Below are positions 1 through 8,934 of a stretch of DNA of 64,000 nt, one piece after another; within the stretch, counting starts at the first letter, position 1, and every line of letters begins with the position of its first letter. The DNA lies in assembly GCA_051955535.1 (NCBI GenBank), contig JBQCGP010000029.1, positions 1 to 64,000 on the forward strand, given 5' to 3'. Under the pieces are notes generated by a model. It had not been told where the DNA came from, ran no database searches, and saw nothing but the letters and a program-made list of their open reading frames with translations. Origin of the DNA: 13-2-20CM-68-14 sp051955535 (GTDB lineage Bacteria > Actinomycetota > Thermoleophilia > Gaiellales > Gaiellaceae). The position numbers were made by a program, and so were the translations under genes.

Positions 1-56
1 AGCCGGTAGAAGACCGGGGCCATGTTCACGTAGCCGATGCGGCCCAGGCGGATCAT
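1..56 (-). CDS. mqnA: MqnA, chorismate dehydratase of the futalosine menaquinone pathway (N-terminus only)
   Basis: Only the first 18 codons are in the window; the gene continues beyond base 1. The peptide opens MIRLGRIGYVNMAPVFYR, which fits the N-terminal RIG-Y-N-AP pattern of MqnA, the periplasmic-binding-protein-like enzyme that dehydrates chorismate to 3-enolpyruvylbenzoate. The ATG (56-54) overlaps the TGA of the upstream prenyl synthase as ATGA, so it is the last known member of the menaquinone/qcr operon. An mqnD homologue at 61371-62198 supports the assignment. Confidence is limited by length. Confidence 0.75.
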   Translation of the reverse strand, partial: MIRLGRIGYVNMAPVFYR

Positions 57-979
57 GTGCGGCGCTCCACCACGGCGTAGGTCATGGCCTCGAGCTCCGC
101 GCTCCGGGCGGCGCCGTTCAGGCACGTGCGAGCACGCTCGGCGTACTCGAGCGCAACGAGCCGGGAGCGGTCGAGCGCACCCGTTGCGGCGACGCGGACG
201 AGCGCCCCGTCGAGCGAGCCGCCCGCAAGGGCCTCGCGAACGACCATGTCCTCACGCGCGGCAAGGAGCAGCGGCAGCGTCGGCGTTCCCTCGCGCAGGT
301 CGGTGCCCGCGATCTTGCCGGTGTCGATCGCGTCGCCCGTGCAGTCGAGGATGTCGTCGACGATCTGGAAGGCGATCCCGAGCGCGAGCCCGAAGTCGGC
401 GAGCGCCGGCTGCTCCGAGCGGGACGCGCCGCCGCCGAGCAGGCACGCGGCTTCGAAGAGCTTGCCGGTCTTGAGCGCGCAGCGCTCGAGGTAGCTCTCG
501 ACCGAGGTCTCCGGATCGTGCGTCTGCGCGCGCTGAAGCGCTTCGCCGCGCGCGAGCGACAGACACGCGGACGCGAGAGTCGACACGGCGCGTTTGTCGC
601 CCGTCGCGGCCAGCTCGGCGAAAGAGCGCGCGAACAGGTAGTCCCCCGCGGCGCGTGCCGCATCGGGCCCGTAGCGCGCCCACGCTGAGGCTCGCCCGCG
701 CCGGTATCCAGCGCGGTCGATCAGGTCGTCGTGCACGAGGGTCGCCATGTGCACGAGCTCGACCGCGACGCCCGCCGCGTACGGCGGCTCGCGGTCTGCC
801 GGCGCGGCCAGGAACACGAGAAGGGGCCGGAGCCTCTTGCCGCCGGCCGCGAGCGCCTCGGCGCCGACCGTCGAGGCGAGCCCCGGGTGGCGGCTCACCG
901 CCGTCAGCAGGCGCTGCTCGATCTCGTCGAGATAGACGTCCAGGCCTTCGGTCTCATGAATCTCAGTCAGCGCGCTCAA
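53..979 (-). CDS. Polyprenyl diphosphate synthase (trans-isoprenyl, menaquinone side chain)
   Basis: A 308-residue trans-prenyltransferase. GGKRLRP lies near residues 46-52, the first aspartate-rich motif DDLID at 84-88, the second DDILD at 208-212, followed by the typical GTDLREGTPTLP segment. These residues bind Mg-diphosphate during chain elongation of isoprenoid diphosphates; the product length cannot be read from the sequence. The start chosen is TTG at 979, because it overlaps the menG stop as TTGA, a 4-nt coupling seen throughout this operon. Its position between menG and mqnA makes supply of the menaquinone side chain the likely role. Confidence 0.92.
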   Translation of the reverse strand: MSALTEIHETEGLDVYLDEIEQRLLTAVSRHPGLASTVGAEALAAGGKRLRPLLVFLAAPADREPPYAAGVAVELVHMATLVHDDLIDRAGYRRGRASAWARYGPDAARAAGDYLFARSFAELAATGDKRAVSTLASACLSLARGEALQRAQTHDPETSVESYLERCALKTGKLFEAACLLGGGASRSEQPALADFGLALGIAFQIVDDILDCTGDAIDTGKIAGTDLREGTPTLPLLLAAREDMVVREALAGGSLDGALVRVAATGALDRSRLVALEYAERARTCLNGAARSAELEAMTYAVVERRT

Positions 980-1659
980 GCCGCGACTCCGGTGTGCAGC
1001 GCGACGATGCCGCCGGCGAAGAACCGGTAGCGCACCTGCTCGAAGCCGACGGACTCCATCAGCTCGGCGAGCTCCTTCGCCTCGGGGAACCGGCGGACGC
1101 TCGCCGGCAGGTAGGTGTACGCGGAACCGCCCGGCAGCAGTTTTCCGGCCAGCGGGACGAGGACGTCGAACCAAAGCTTGTAGAACGGCCGCAGGAGGCC
1201 GTGGGGCGTCGTGATCTCGAGGATCCCAAGGCGCGCGCCCGGCCGCAGCACACGCCGCAGCTCGTGGAGACCCTTCTCGAGGTCCTCGAGGTTCCGGACG
1301 CCGAAGCCGACCGTGGCTGCGTCGAACGAGCCGTCCGCGAACGGCAGCGCCATCGCGTCGCCTTCGACCCACTCGATCTGATCGGACTTCCCGCGGGCCC
1401 GTTCGAGCATGCGCGCGGAGAAGTCGAGCCCGGTCACGCGGCCGCCGGCGCGCAGGCAGGCGATTGCGAGGTCGCCGGTACCGCAACAGGCGTCGAGAAC
1501 GCCGTCGCCGGGCGAGACGACGGCGCGCGCGGTGTCGTTGCGCCAGCGCCGGTCGAGCCCGGCCGTCATCGCCCGGTTCATCGTGTCGTAGACCGGCGCG
1601 ATCCGGTCGAACATCGTCCGGACGGCGTCCGGAGCGAGCCTGCCGGTCTCGGCGGTCAC
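976..1659 (-). CDS. menG: Demethylmenaquinone methyltransferase (MenG/UbiE)
   Basis: A 227-residue class I SAM methyltransferase. The glycine-rich SAM motif VLDACCGTGDLA is near residues 54-65, FGVRNLEDL follows in the middle, and TYLPASVRRFPE with the GGIVALH ending matches UbiE/MenG. It performs the last step of menaquinone synthesis, C-methylation of demethylmenaquinone. GTG at 1659 overlaps the ubiX stop (GTGA); extending the frame upstream only adds sequence antisense-like in composition. Flanked by ubiX and the prenyl synthase. Confidence 0.93.
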   Translation of the reverse strand: MTAETGRLAPDAVRTMFDRIAPVYDTMNRAMTAGLDRRWRNDTARAVVSPGDGVLDACCGTGDLAIACLRAGGRVTGLDFSARMLERARGKSDQIEWVEGDAMALPFADGSFDAATVGFGVRNLEDLEKGLHELRRVLRPGARLGILEITTPHGLLRPFYKLWFDVLVPLAGKLLPGGSAYTYLPASVRRFPEAKELAELMESVGFEQVRYRFFAGGIVALHTGVAA

Positions 1660-2240
1660 GTCTGGCCCCAGCGAACGGCCTCGTGCTCGATTCCGAGCTG
1701 GTCGAGGAGCCGCGAGACGACGAAGTCGACGAGCTGCTCGACGCTGTCGGAACCGTGGTAGAAGCCCGGCGCGAGAAAGAGGATCGTCGCGCCTGCTTCC
1801 TGGGCCTCGAGCATGTTCCGCATGTGGATCCGTGAGAGCGGCGTCTCGCGCGGGCAGAGGATGAGCTTTCGGCCCTCCTTGAGCGCCACCGACGCGGCGC
1901 GGTGGATCAGGTTCGACATTGCGCCGGAGGCGATCGTTCCGAGTGTCCCCATCGAACATGGGCAGACGACGTACGCGTCGACCTTCGCGGAGCCGCTCGC
2001 GTACGGCGCGTTCCAGTCCCGCTCGCCGTGGATCGTCACCCCCTCGGCGCCGCCGGTCAGACGCTGAGCGATCTCGTCCTGCGGCAGCGAGACGTCGCGG
2101 TAGAGCTCGGTGGCGAGCACCTCGTAGCCTGCGCGAGAGATGCAGATCCCGAGCTCCGCGTCGGCCTCGACCAGCGCCTCGACGAGCCGTGCCGCATAGG
2201 GCGCGCCCGAGGCGCCGGTTATGCCGAGGAAGATGCGCAC
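1656..2240 (-). CDS. ubiX: UbiX flavin prenyltransferase
   Basis: A 194-residue flavoprotein starting VRIFLGITGASGAPYA, with the conserved CPCSMGTLGTIASG and LCPRETPLSRIH segments. UbiX prenylates FMN to make prFMN, the cofactor of UbiD-type decarboxylases; a UbiD is encoded at 4948-6453, so the pair is split by the qcrABC genes. GTG at 2240 is preceded by an AGGGGA ribosome-binding site about 7 nt upstream and begins 11 nt after the qcrC stop. Very secure family assignment. Confidence 0.95.
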   Translation of the reverse strand: MRIFLGITGASGAPYAARLVEALVEADAELGICISRAGYEVLATELYRDVSLPQDEIAQRLTGGAEGVTIHGERDWNAPYASGSAKVDAYVVCPCSMGTLGTIASGAMSNLIHRAASVALKEGRKLILCPRETPLSRIHMRNMLEAQEAGATILFLAPGFYHGSDSVEQLVDFVVSRLLDQLGIEHEAVRWGQT

Positions 2241-2251
2241 GGCCGCATCCC

Positions 2252-3067
2252 CTACTTCGCGCCCTTGGAAGCCTCGAGGAAGATGGCGATCTTGCGCAGG
2301 TTCGCTGGATCTCCGCCTTGCGCTGGATCTCCGAACGCTGCGAACGACGGCATCGGCGAGCCCGGGTTCACGCAGCTCGGGCACTTGAGGTGAGCGATCT
2401 GGAAGGCGATCCCCTTGTTCTTCGCTCCCTCGGCGCTCAGGTTCGGCGCGCCCAGCTGCGAGCCGCCGACGCCCTGGTACGTGTGGCAGTTGAGGCAGCC
2501 CGAGGAGGCAAAGAGCAGAGCGCCCGGCTTCGCCTCCGGCGGCAGCTTCTCCTTCGCGATCCAGCCGGGGACGGCTGCCTTGAGCTCGGCGCCGAGGGCT
2601 TCCTTGGCCGTCGCCCCCTTGTACGTGAGCACACCCATCGAGACGGCGACGAGTATTGCGGTGACGATCGCGACCGGACGGCGCAGCAGGCGCCGCTCGC
2701 GACGCACGTCGAGAAACGGAATCGCCAGCAACAGGATCAAGAGGAGGGTCGGGATCCCCACCGTCCCGATCACGACCGTGTTCGGCCACTTGAAGATCCG
2801 CAGCAGGTAGAAGAGGAAGTAGAAGTACCAGTCGGGCCGCGGGACGAAGCTCGTCGTGCCCGGATTGGCCTTGGCCGCCAGGGACGGGCCGAGGATCTTC
2901 GTGTAGTGCCAGATGAAGGCGAGCCCGACGATCACGCAGACGACGACGAGGCTCATCACCGTGTCGTGGAACATCGCGTAGGGGTAGAAGGGCTTCCCCT
3001 CGCGCTTGACGTCCTCCTTGTAGCGCTGGAAGGCGACCCGGTTCTCTTCGAGCCGGCGGCTAGCCAT
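2252..3067 (-). CDS. qcrC: QcrC: cytochrome b subunit IV-like domain fused to a monohaem cytochrome c
   Basis: A 271-residue membrane protein. Residues 37-150 hold three hydrophobic helices with PDWY (78-81), the quinol-site counterpart of PEWY, as in cytochrome b C-terminal domain/PetD. The C-terminal part carries one haem c site, CLNCH at 191-195, with a probable Met ligand in GSPMPSF near 239. This subunit IV-cytochrome c fusion is the Bacillus QcrC architecture, not the dihaem QcrC of most actinobacteria. ATG at 3067 overlaps the end of qcrB by 8 nt; a longer frame upstream is low-complexity and part of qcrB in another frame. Confidence 0.93.
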   Translation of the reverse strand: MASRRLEENRVAFQRYKEDVKREGKPFYPYAMFHDTVMSLVVVCVIVGLAFIWHYTKILGPSLAAKANPGTTSFVPRPDWYFYFLFYLLRIFKWPNTVVIGTVGIPTLLLILLLAIPFLDVRRERRLLRRPVAIVTAILVAVSMGVLTYKGATAKEALGAELKAAVPGWIAKEKLPPEAKPGALLFASSGCLNCHTYQGVGGSQLGAPNLSAEGAKNKGIAFQIAHLKCPSCVNPGSPMPSFAAFGDPAQGGDPANLRKIAIFLEASKGAK

Positions 3068-3857
3068 CGGCAGGCCTCCGGGCCGCGCCACGTGGCGTGG
3101 GGCTGACCAGCCCGGCCCCCCGCGGCGTCGGTGTTTCGTCGCGCTCGCGTCCCGCGGCGTCCGGTGACCACGGCGCAGACGTGACACCGTTGCGCACGAT
3201 CAGATAGAGATGCAGCCCGATCAGCCCGATGATCGCACCGGGTAGGAGCAACATGTGCAGCGAGTAGAAACGGCTGAGCGTGTCGCTCGTGATCTCGGGA
3301 CCGCTACGTAGGAACGACGCGAGGTAAGGCCCGAGGAACGGCGCCGTCCCGTTGATGTTGATGCCGACGACCGTCGCCCAGTACGCGGTCTGGTCGTAGG
3401 GGAGCAGGTACCCCGAGAAGCCCTCGAGAAGCGCCGTCGGCAGGAGCAGCGCACCGACGATCCAATTGAGCTCGCGCGGGTACTTGTAGGCGCCGAACAG
3501 GAAGACGCGTGCCATGTGGAAGAAGATCAGGATGATGAAGACGCTCGCGCCCCAGCGGTGCATCCCGCGGACGAGCCAGCCGAGCGTCACATCGTGCGTG
3601 ATGTGCTGAACGGACGCGTACGCCCCGTTGGCGTCCGGCTTGTAGTACATCGCCAGGATCACGCCCGTGCCGAGCTGGACGAGGAAGGCGGTCAGCGTCG
3701 CAGAGCCGAGCGTGTGCCACCAGCCCGAATCCCGAGGGACCTTCCGGAAGAGGAAGTACTTGACCCCGCCGACCAGGCCGGAGCGTTCCTCGAGCCAGTC
3801 GAGCGGGTACTCCGCGGCCCGCACCATTCCTTCCTTGCGGCTGCGCTTGCCTGGCAT
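3060..3857 (-). CDS. qcrB: QcrB: cytochrome b (b6-type N-terminal half) of menaquinol:cytochrome c reductase
   Basis: A 265-residue, four-helix cytochrome b. Haem-ligand histidines are visible at H100 and H114 (13 residues between) and H201 and H216 (14 between); the 14-residue spacing in the second pair is the b6-type signature. Helix text such as GWWHTLGSATL and HMARVFLFGAYK fits the family. Residues beyond about 226 form a proline/arginine-rich tail encoded where qcrC begins. The ATG at 3857 shares its A with the Rieske stop (TGATG). Works with the adjoining Rieske and QcrC proteins in the membrane to oxidise menaquinol. Confidence 0.94.
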   Translation of the reverse strand: MPGKRSRKEGMVRAAEYPLDWLEERSGLVGGVKYFLFRKVPRDSGWWHTLGSATLTAFLVQLGTGVILAMYYKPDANGAYASVQHITHDVTLGWLVRGMHRWGASVFIILIFFHMARVFLFGAYKYPRELNWIVGALLLPTALLEGFSGYLLPYDQTAYWATVVGININGTAPFLGPYLASFLRSGPEITSDTLSRFYSLHMLLLPGAIIGLIGLHLYLIVRNGVTSAPWSPDAAGRERDETPTPRGAGLVSPTPRGAARRPADG

Positions 3858-4819
3858 CAGCTGGGAGGTTGCAGGGGGTAGAGGATCTGTTCGACGCCAT
3901 CCACGTGCTGGCCGGGGCCGGCGACGCGGTACTTCGCGATCTTCGCGTTCGCGCCGGTGCCGTCGACGTGGCCGACGCTGTAGCGGTTGCCGAGGTAGAG
4001 CCGGCCGTTGCGGATGTAGAACTCGAAGCGGTCGAGCGCGCGAACCGGCGGCCCGGCGGTGCGGTTGCCCTCCTGGTCGTACTGCCCGCCGTGGCACGGG
4101 CAGCCGAAACCGCCGGCCGGAAGCGTCGGGGTCAAGGTCACGGGGCCAGACTTGGTGTGCAGCTTGACCAAGCGGCGGTCGAACATCGGACCGTTCGGCT
4201 GCACCGGGCAGCCGAGGTGGGCACACCGGTTCGAGATGACCGTGAAGCTCGGCTTGGTGCCCAGGAACCCGTTGTTGCGGATGTATGCAGTACGAAGCGA
4301 GATCTCGCCTTCGACCGGGTCGCTGACGAACGTCGCCACCATGAACTGGCCCTCCTTGAAGTTCGAAAGCGGGCCGAGATCGACTTCGTCCTGGTGGTGG
4401 TGCTGGAAGACCGGACCGATCGCGAAGCCGAGGATCGGCACGGTGACGATGCCGGTGATGACGCCGCCGAGGCCGAGCGTCGCGCCTTCGAGGAAGGTAT
4501 TGCGCGAGAAGGTCTCGCCCGGTTCCGGCGCAGGCATGGCCGCCTCGCCTTGGTCGGCCGGGATCGCCGGCGCTCCTTCGGTCGCCGACTCTGGCCCTCC
4601 GACAGCGGGCTCGGCGCCGGCTTCGCTGCGCCGGTAGCCGCCCGTAACGTCGCGGACCCAGAGAAAGCCGAAGATGACAGCGAGAGCGGCGCCGACCGCG
4701 ACCGCAGCCCAGCTGATGATCAGGCCGACGAGGATGCAGACGATGCCGATCGCAAAGCCGATCGGCCACAGGCTCGGGGGCGGAAGGTGCGGTTTCTGCT
4801 CGCCCGGTTGGGGCTCCAC
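3857..4819 (-). CDS. qcrA: QcrA: Rieske [2Fe-2S] protein with N-terminal membrane extension
   Basis: A 320-residue Rieske protein. CAHLGC (199-204) and CPCHGGQYD (240-248) supply the two Cys and two His ligands. The N-terminus has two hydrophobic segments near 17-56, a charged, proline-rich linker, and a third membrane segment near 112-136 before the Rieske fold, longer than Bacillus QcrA. It is first in the qcrA-qcrB-qcrC order. GTG at 4819 lies 8 nt after a good AAGGGAGG ribosome-binding site, unlike the leaderless genes elsewhere. A histidine run (HHHQ) follows the last membrane helix. Confidence 0.95.
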   Translation of the reverse strand: MEPQPGEQKPHLPPPSLWPIGFAIGIVCILVGLIISWAAVAVGAALAVIFGFLWVRDVTGGYRRSEAGAEPAVGGPESATEGAPAIPADQGEAAMPAPEPGETFSRNTFLEGATLGLGGVITGIVTVPILGFAIGPVFQHHHQDEVDLGPLSNFKEGQFMVATFVSDPVEGEISLRTAYIRNNGFLGTKPSFTVISNRCAHLGCPVQPNGPMFDRRLVKLHTKSGPVTLTPTLPAGGFGCPCHGGQYDQEGNRTAGPPVRALDRFEFYIRNGRLYLGNRYSVGHVDGTGANAKIAKYRVAGPGQHVDGVEQILYPLQPPS

Positions 4820-4912
4820 CTAGAGCGCCTCCCTTCTCCCGCTCACCTGGTCGGATTCAATCGGCTTTGCGGGCTGCCCGTCAACGACGTAACAACTGCC
4901 GCAACGGCCTAA

Positions 4913-4941
4913 CCGCGAAAAGTGCTTCGCACTTTCCGCGG
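4913..4941 (-). terminator. GC-rich hairpin between ubiD and qcrA
   Basis: A 13-nt arm (4913-4925) pairs with 4929-4941 around a TTC loop with one mismatch. It sits in the 128-nt spacer downstream of the ubiD stop and upstream of the qcrA ribosome-binding site. There is no clear T-run, so it may be a terminator for ubiD or a processing/stability element; the spacer holds nothing else recognisable. Confidence 0.6.
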
Positions 4942-4947
4942 AGCTAG

Positions 4948-6453
4948 TTAGTCCCTTCGCTCTGCTCGGGAGAGGTTAAGTGTTCGTCGCCGATTTCGCG
5001 TCCCGTTCTGCGCGACATCGACGCCGATCCCGTACTCGTCCCACCGCCGGTCGACGAGTCCGCGGATCTCGTCGCTCATCTCGATCTCCTCCGGCCACGG
5101 TCTCGTGCCCTCCTCCGGGCCTTTGGCAGTGGCGTCAATGCCGAGCTTTCCGCCGAAGAACTGGTGCGTCGGCGCGTGGTCGAGGTGGTCGAGAGGGCCT
5201 TCGCTGATCACGACGTCGCGGGCCGGGTCGACGTTCGCGCCGACGTAGAAGAAGACCTGTTCGTAGTCGTGGACGTCAACGTGCTCGTCGACGACGACGA
5301 CCGCCTTGGTGAGGCTCAGCATCCCGAGGCCCCAGATCGCGTGCATCACCTTCTTCGCGTGCCCTGGAAAGGCCTTGCGGATCGAGACGATGCAGCAGTT
5401 GTGGAAGACGCCCGCGACCGGCAGGTCGTAATCGACGATCTCGGGCACGGTCATGCGGACTGCCGGAAGGAAGATCCGCTCGGTCGCCTTGCCCAGCCAG
5501 GCATCCTCGGCGGGCGGCTTGCCGACGACGATCGACGGGTAGATCGCGTCCTCGCGCATCGTCATCGCGGTGACGTGGAAGACCGGGAACGGCTCGGCGG
5601 CGGTGTAGAAGCCCGTGTGGTCGCCGAACGGCCCCTCGGCGGTCAGTTCGTCCTTGTCGATGTACCCCTCCAGCACGATCTCGGCCTCGGCGGGGACGTC
5701 CAGGTCGACGGTCTTCGCGTGCACCAGCTGAACCGGATCGCCGCGGAGGAAGCCGGCAAGCATCAACTCGTCGATGTGCTTCGGGAGCGGTGCGCTCGCC
5801 GCGTACGTCGTGACCGGGTCCAGCCCGAGGGCGACGGCGACCTCGATTCGACCGTCGGTCGCGAGGTAGTCGGCGCGGCCGTCCTTGTGGATCTGCCAAT
5901 GCATGGCAGTCGTGTTCCGGTCGAGAACCTGCATCCGGTACATGCCGACGTTGCGGCCGCCGGTGCGCGGGTCCTTCGTGATCACCGCGGGAAGCGTGAT
6001 GAACGGCGCCGCGTCGCCGGGCCAGCAGGTCTGGACCGGCAGGCGGGCCAGGTCGACGTCGTCGCCGGTGAGAACGACCTGCTGCGCCGCGCCGCGGCGG
6101 GTTGTCTGCGGCATCGAATCCGCGATCGACTTCAGCTTCTTGAGGCCGCGCACCTTGTCGACGAGCCCCTGCGGCGGCTGCATCTCGAGCACGTCCTCGA
6201 GCCTCGCGGCGACGTCGTCGAGCCGCTCCACGCCGAGGGCGAGGCACATCCGCCGCTCGGTGCCGAACTGGTTGATCAGCAGCGGATGGCTCGACTTCGG
6301 GTTCTCGAACAGCAGCGCAGGCCCGCCGGCCTTGACGGTGCGGTCGACGATCTCCGTGACCTCTAGGTGCGGGTCGACCTCGGCCGAGACGCGGACGAGC
6401 TCGTCCTCGCGCTCGAGGAGCGCAATCCAGTCGCGAACGTCCCGGGGTGGCAC
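4948..6453 (-). CDS. UbiD family decarboxylase (prFMN-dependent)
   Basis: A 501-residue UbiD family protein. Visible family segments include NVGMYRMQVLDRNT and HWQIHKDGR in the prFMN region and the catalytic-loop sequence EGPFGDHTGFY. UbiD enzymes need the prFMN made by UbiX, encoded at 1656-2240, and in futalosine-pathway organisms a UbiD-type enzyme decarboxylates a naphthoate intermediate; that substrate is inferred from the neighbourhood. The start chosen is GTG 6453, 5 nt after the upstream regulator's stop; an in-frame CTG overlapping that stop is possible. No strong ribosome-binding site is visible. Confidence 0.9.
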   Translation of the reverse strand: MPPRDVRDWIALLEREDELVRVSAEVDPHLEVTEIVDRTVKAGGPALLFENPKSSHPLLINQFGTERRMCLALGVERLDDVAARLEDVLEMQPPQGLVDKVRGLKKLKSIADSMPQTTRRGAAQQVVLTGDDVDLARLPVQTCWPGDAAPFITLPAVITKDPRTGGRNVGMYRMQVLDRNTTAMHWQIHKDGRADYLATDGRIEVAVALGLDPVTTYAASAPLPKHIDELMLAGFLRGDPVQLVHAKTVDLDVPAEAEIVLEGYIDKDELTAEGPFGDHTGFYTAAEPFPVFHVTAMTMREDAIYPSIVVGKPPAEDAWLGKATERIFLPAVRMTVPEIVDYDLPVAGVFHNCCIVSIRKAFPGHAKKVMHAIWGLGMLSLTKAVVVVDEHVDVHDYEQVFFYVGANVDPARDVVISEGPLDHLDHAPTHQFFGGKLGIDATAKGPEEGTRPWPEEIEMSDEIRGLVDRRWDEYGIGVDVAQNGTRNRRRTLNLSRAERRD

Positions 6454-6458
6454 GGGCG

Positions 6459-8921
6459 TCAGTCTAGGGAGACGCCGAGGGCTTCTGCGACGGCGTCCTC
6501 GACGAGCAACGCCCGGCCTTCCGCCAGCAGGGAGTCGAGCCGGTCGCGCGGCAAACGGGCCTCCAGCGCTTCGTGAGCGCCGATCCGCGTCTCCTCCGAG
6601 TAGTCCTCGAACTCGAGATGAAGCTCCTCGCGGAGCCGGTCGGCCTGACCGAGGAGACGCGCGGCGTGCTCGAGCTCGTTTCCGGCGACTGCGACCGGGA
6701 CGAGGGCGAGGAAGCTGTAGGCGACATTCTCGGGCCAGCCGAGGCGATCGGCCACGCGAAGCGACTCCAGCGCGTCGGCGCCGGCCTCCCGCCAGCGGGC
6801 GAGGCCGATGAGGGCGAATGCCCGGTCGCACTGGTCGTTGGAAGCTGAACGCTCGTCCGCGAGCGCCCGAGAAAGCTCGAGCGCCGCGGTCAGCTCGTCG
6901 ACGGCCTGGTCGAACGCGCGCTCGCCCACCGAGACCAGGCCCAGGTTGTGCAGGCACGACTGGACCCGAGGCTTTCTGTCGAGCCGCTCGCTGATGGCGA
7001 GGGCTCGCTCCAGCATCGTGCGAGCCTCCTCGAACCGCTGCTCGGCCGTCAGGCTCATCCCGAGCTGGTTCAGCGCCTCCGAGAGGATGTCGTCGCCCCC
7101 GGATTCCTCGGCGAGCGCCGTCATCCGCTCCGCCATCTCGCGCGCAGTTGCGGTATCGCCCTGCTTGATAGCAAGGAGTACTCCGCTTCTCAGCGCCTTT
7201 GCCTGTAGACCGACTGCCGCGTCGGGGTCGCGGGCGAGCGCTTCGCGGACGTGACCTAGCCCCTCCTGCAGGTAGCTGCGTGCCTCCCAAAACGCGGCCA
7301 ACGCCGCCGCCATCCGCAGCTCCAGGCGCGCTTCGCCGCGCTCCCGCGCCCATGCGATCGCAGACCTGAGGTTGTCGTGGTCGGCCTCGACCAGGTCGAG
7401 CCACGCCTCTTGCGGGCGCGGGTCGTCCTCGTCGCGCTCGGCGAGCTCGAGGAAGAACTCGGCATGACGGCGCCGGACCGTCTCGGCATCCGCGGTCCCG
7501 GCCAGCTGCTCGAGCGCGAACTCGCGGATCGTCTCGAGCATCAGAAAGCGCCCCTGGCCGATCGGCTTCAGCAGGCTCCAGTCGACCAGCGCGGTGACGT
7601 CCTCCAGCTCCACCTGCGCGACCTGCTCTGCCGCGTCGAGCGAGAGGCTCCCCGCGAAGACCGCGACCTGCCGGAAGGCCGCCTGTAACCGCTCGTCGAG
7701 CAGCCGGTAGCTCCATTCGATCGTCGCACGGAGCGTCTGCTGCCGCTCGGGCACGTCGCGGCCTCCGCCGGTGAGGATTGGCAGGCGTTGGTCGAGACGT
7801 TCGAGCAGGAGCGGCGGGTCCAGGACCTTGACTCGCGAGGCGGCGAGCTCCAGCGCCAGCGGGAGCCCGTCGAGGCGACGGCAGATCTCTGCAACGGTCT
7901 CGTCTTCGCGCAGGTCGCGCTTGACGGTGCGGGCGCGCTCGGCGAAGAACTCGACCGCTTCGTGGTCTCGTAACGGCTCGAGGGGGTACTCCACCTCGGC
8001 CGAGATGTTGAGCCTGGCCCGGCTGGTGGCGAGGAGCTTCACTCCCGCGGAGGCCGCGAGAAGCGAGCTGAGATCGTCGGCTGCAGACAGCACGTGCTCG
8101 AGGTTGTCCAGCGCCAGCAGAACGTCGAGCTCGTGGAGATCCACGAGTGCTCGAACGCCGGCCGCCTGCGCGATCGTCGAGCCGACGAGCGTGGCGTCCT
8201 GCACCGGGCCCAACGACACGAAGAAGACTCCGTCGGCGAACTCGTCCGTGAGCTCCGCCGCGACCTGAAGCGCTAGCCGGGTCTTGCCACTCCCTCCGGC
8301 GCCGGTGATCGTCACCAGCCGTGAGTCGCCGCGCAGCGAGTCCAGTAGGGCGGTCAGCTCGGCCTGGCGACCAACGAGCGGGCTCGAGGCGACCGGAAGG
8401 TTCGTGCGGTCGAGCGTCTTCAGCGGGGGGAACGAGCCGTCGCCGAGCTGGTAAATCCGTTCCGGCGCGGTGAGGTCCTTCAGTCGGTGTCTGCCGAGGT
8501 CGCGGAGTTCGTCCGGCCCGACGAGGTCGCGCGTCGACTGCGAGATAAGCACCTGTCCCCCGTGGCCGGCCGCCGCGATCCGGGCCGCACGGTGAACGTC
8601 GATCCCGACGTAGCCCTCCTCGGTGACAAGCGGCTCGCCGGTGTGCAGGCCCACCCGCACCTTAATCCGGCCGCCGTCGAGCGCGCGCTGCGCCTGGGCG
8701 GCGGCCCCGAGCGCGTCTCTTGCCCGGGCGAAGGCGACGAAGAAGGCGTCGCCCTGCGTGTCGACCTCGACGCCACCATGCTCCCCGAACGCCTCGCGCA
8801 GAACGCGCCGGTGCTCGGCAAGCGCGCCTGGATAGGCGTCGCCGAGCTCGTGAAGCAGCTTCGTCGACCCCTCGATGTCCGTGAAGAGGAAGGTGACCGT
8901 GCCGGTCGGCAGCTCACTCAT
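6459..8921 (-). CDS. Class III nucleotide cyclase domain - NB-ARC/STAND ATPase - TPR regulator, copy 1
   Basis: An 820-residue protein. Residues 5-165 are a class III cyclase homology domain (FLFTDIEGST, VDTQGDAFF, VGLHTGEP). The metal-binding Asp pair is kept (about D15 and D58), but the usual substrate-selecting Lys is Asp and the transition-state Asn in V-N-x-A-A-R is His (VHRAAR), so cyclase activity is doubtful. Residues 180-480 are a STAND ATPase: P-loop GAGGSGKT (207-214), Walker B LLALDNLEH, GLPLAL. The rest is TPR-like helices. No C-terminal HTH is seen, unlike the mycobacterial cyclase-ATPase-LuxR proteins. ATG 8921 chosen; a GTG precedes it directly. Confidence 0.85.
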   Translation of the reverse strand: MSELPTGTVTFLFTDIEGSTKLLHELGDAYPGALAEHRRVLREAFGEHGGVEVDTQGDAFFVAFARARDALGAAAQAQRALDGGRIKVRVGLHTGEPLVTEEGYVGIDVHRAARIAAAGHGGQVLISQSTRDLVGPDELRDLGRHRLKDLTAPERIYQLGDGSFPPLKTLDRTNLPVASSPLVGRQAELTALLDSLRGDSRLVTITGAGGSGKTRLALQVAAELTDEFADGVFFVSLGPVQDATLVGSTIAQAAGVRALVDLHELDVLLALDNLEHVLSAADDLSSLLAASAGVKLLATSRARLNISAEVEYPLEPLRDHEAVEFFAERARTVKRDLREDETVAEICRRLDGLPLALELAASRVKVLDPPLLLERLDQRLPILTGGGRDVPERQQTLRATIEWSYRLLDERLQAAFRQVAVFAGSLSLDAAEQVAQVELEDVTALVDWSLLKPIGQGRFLMLETIREFALEQLAGTADAETVRRRHAEFFLELAERDEDDPRPQEAWLDLVEADHDNLRSAIAWARERGEARLELRMAAALAAFWEARSYLQEGLGHVREALARDPDAAVGLQAKALRSGVLLAIKQGDTATAREMAERMTALAEESGGDDILSEALNQLGMSLTAEQRFEEARTMLERALAISERLDRKPRVQSCLHNLGLVSVGERAFDQAVDELTAALELSRALADERSASNDQCDRAFALIGLARWREAGADALESLRVADRLGWPENVAYSFLALVPVAVAGNELEHAARLLGQADRLREELHLEFEDYSEETRIGAHEALEARLPRDRLDSLLAEGRALLVEDAVAEALGVSLD

Positions 8922-8934
8922 CACGAGCGAAGGA

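Noticed and set aside
53..1486. Single 477-residue protein combining the prenyl synthase with upstream sequence
   Set aside because: The upstream part is the menG gene read in another frame; the TTG at 979 with its 4-nt overlap explains the true start.
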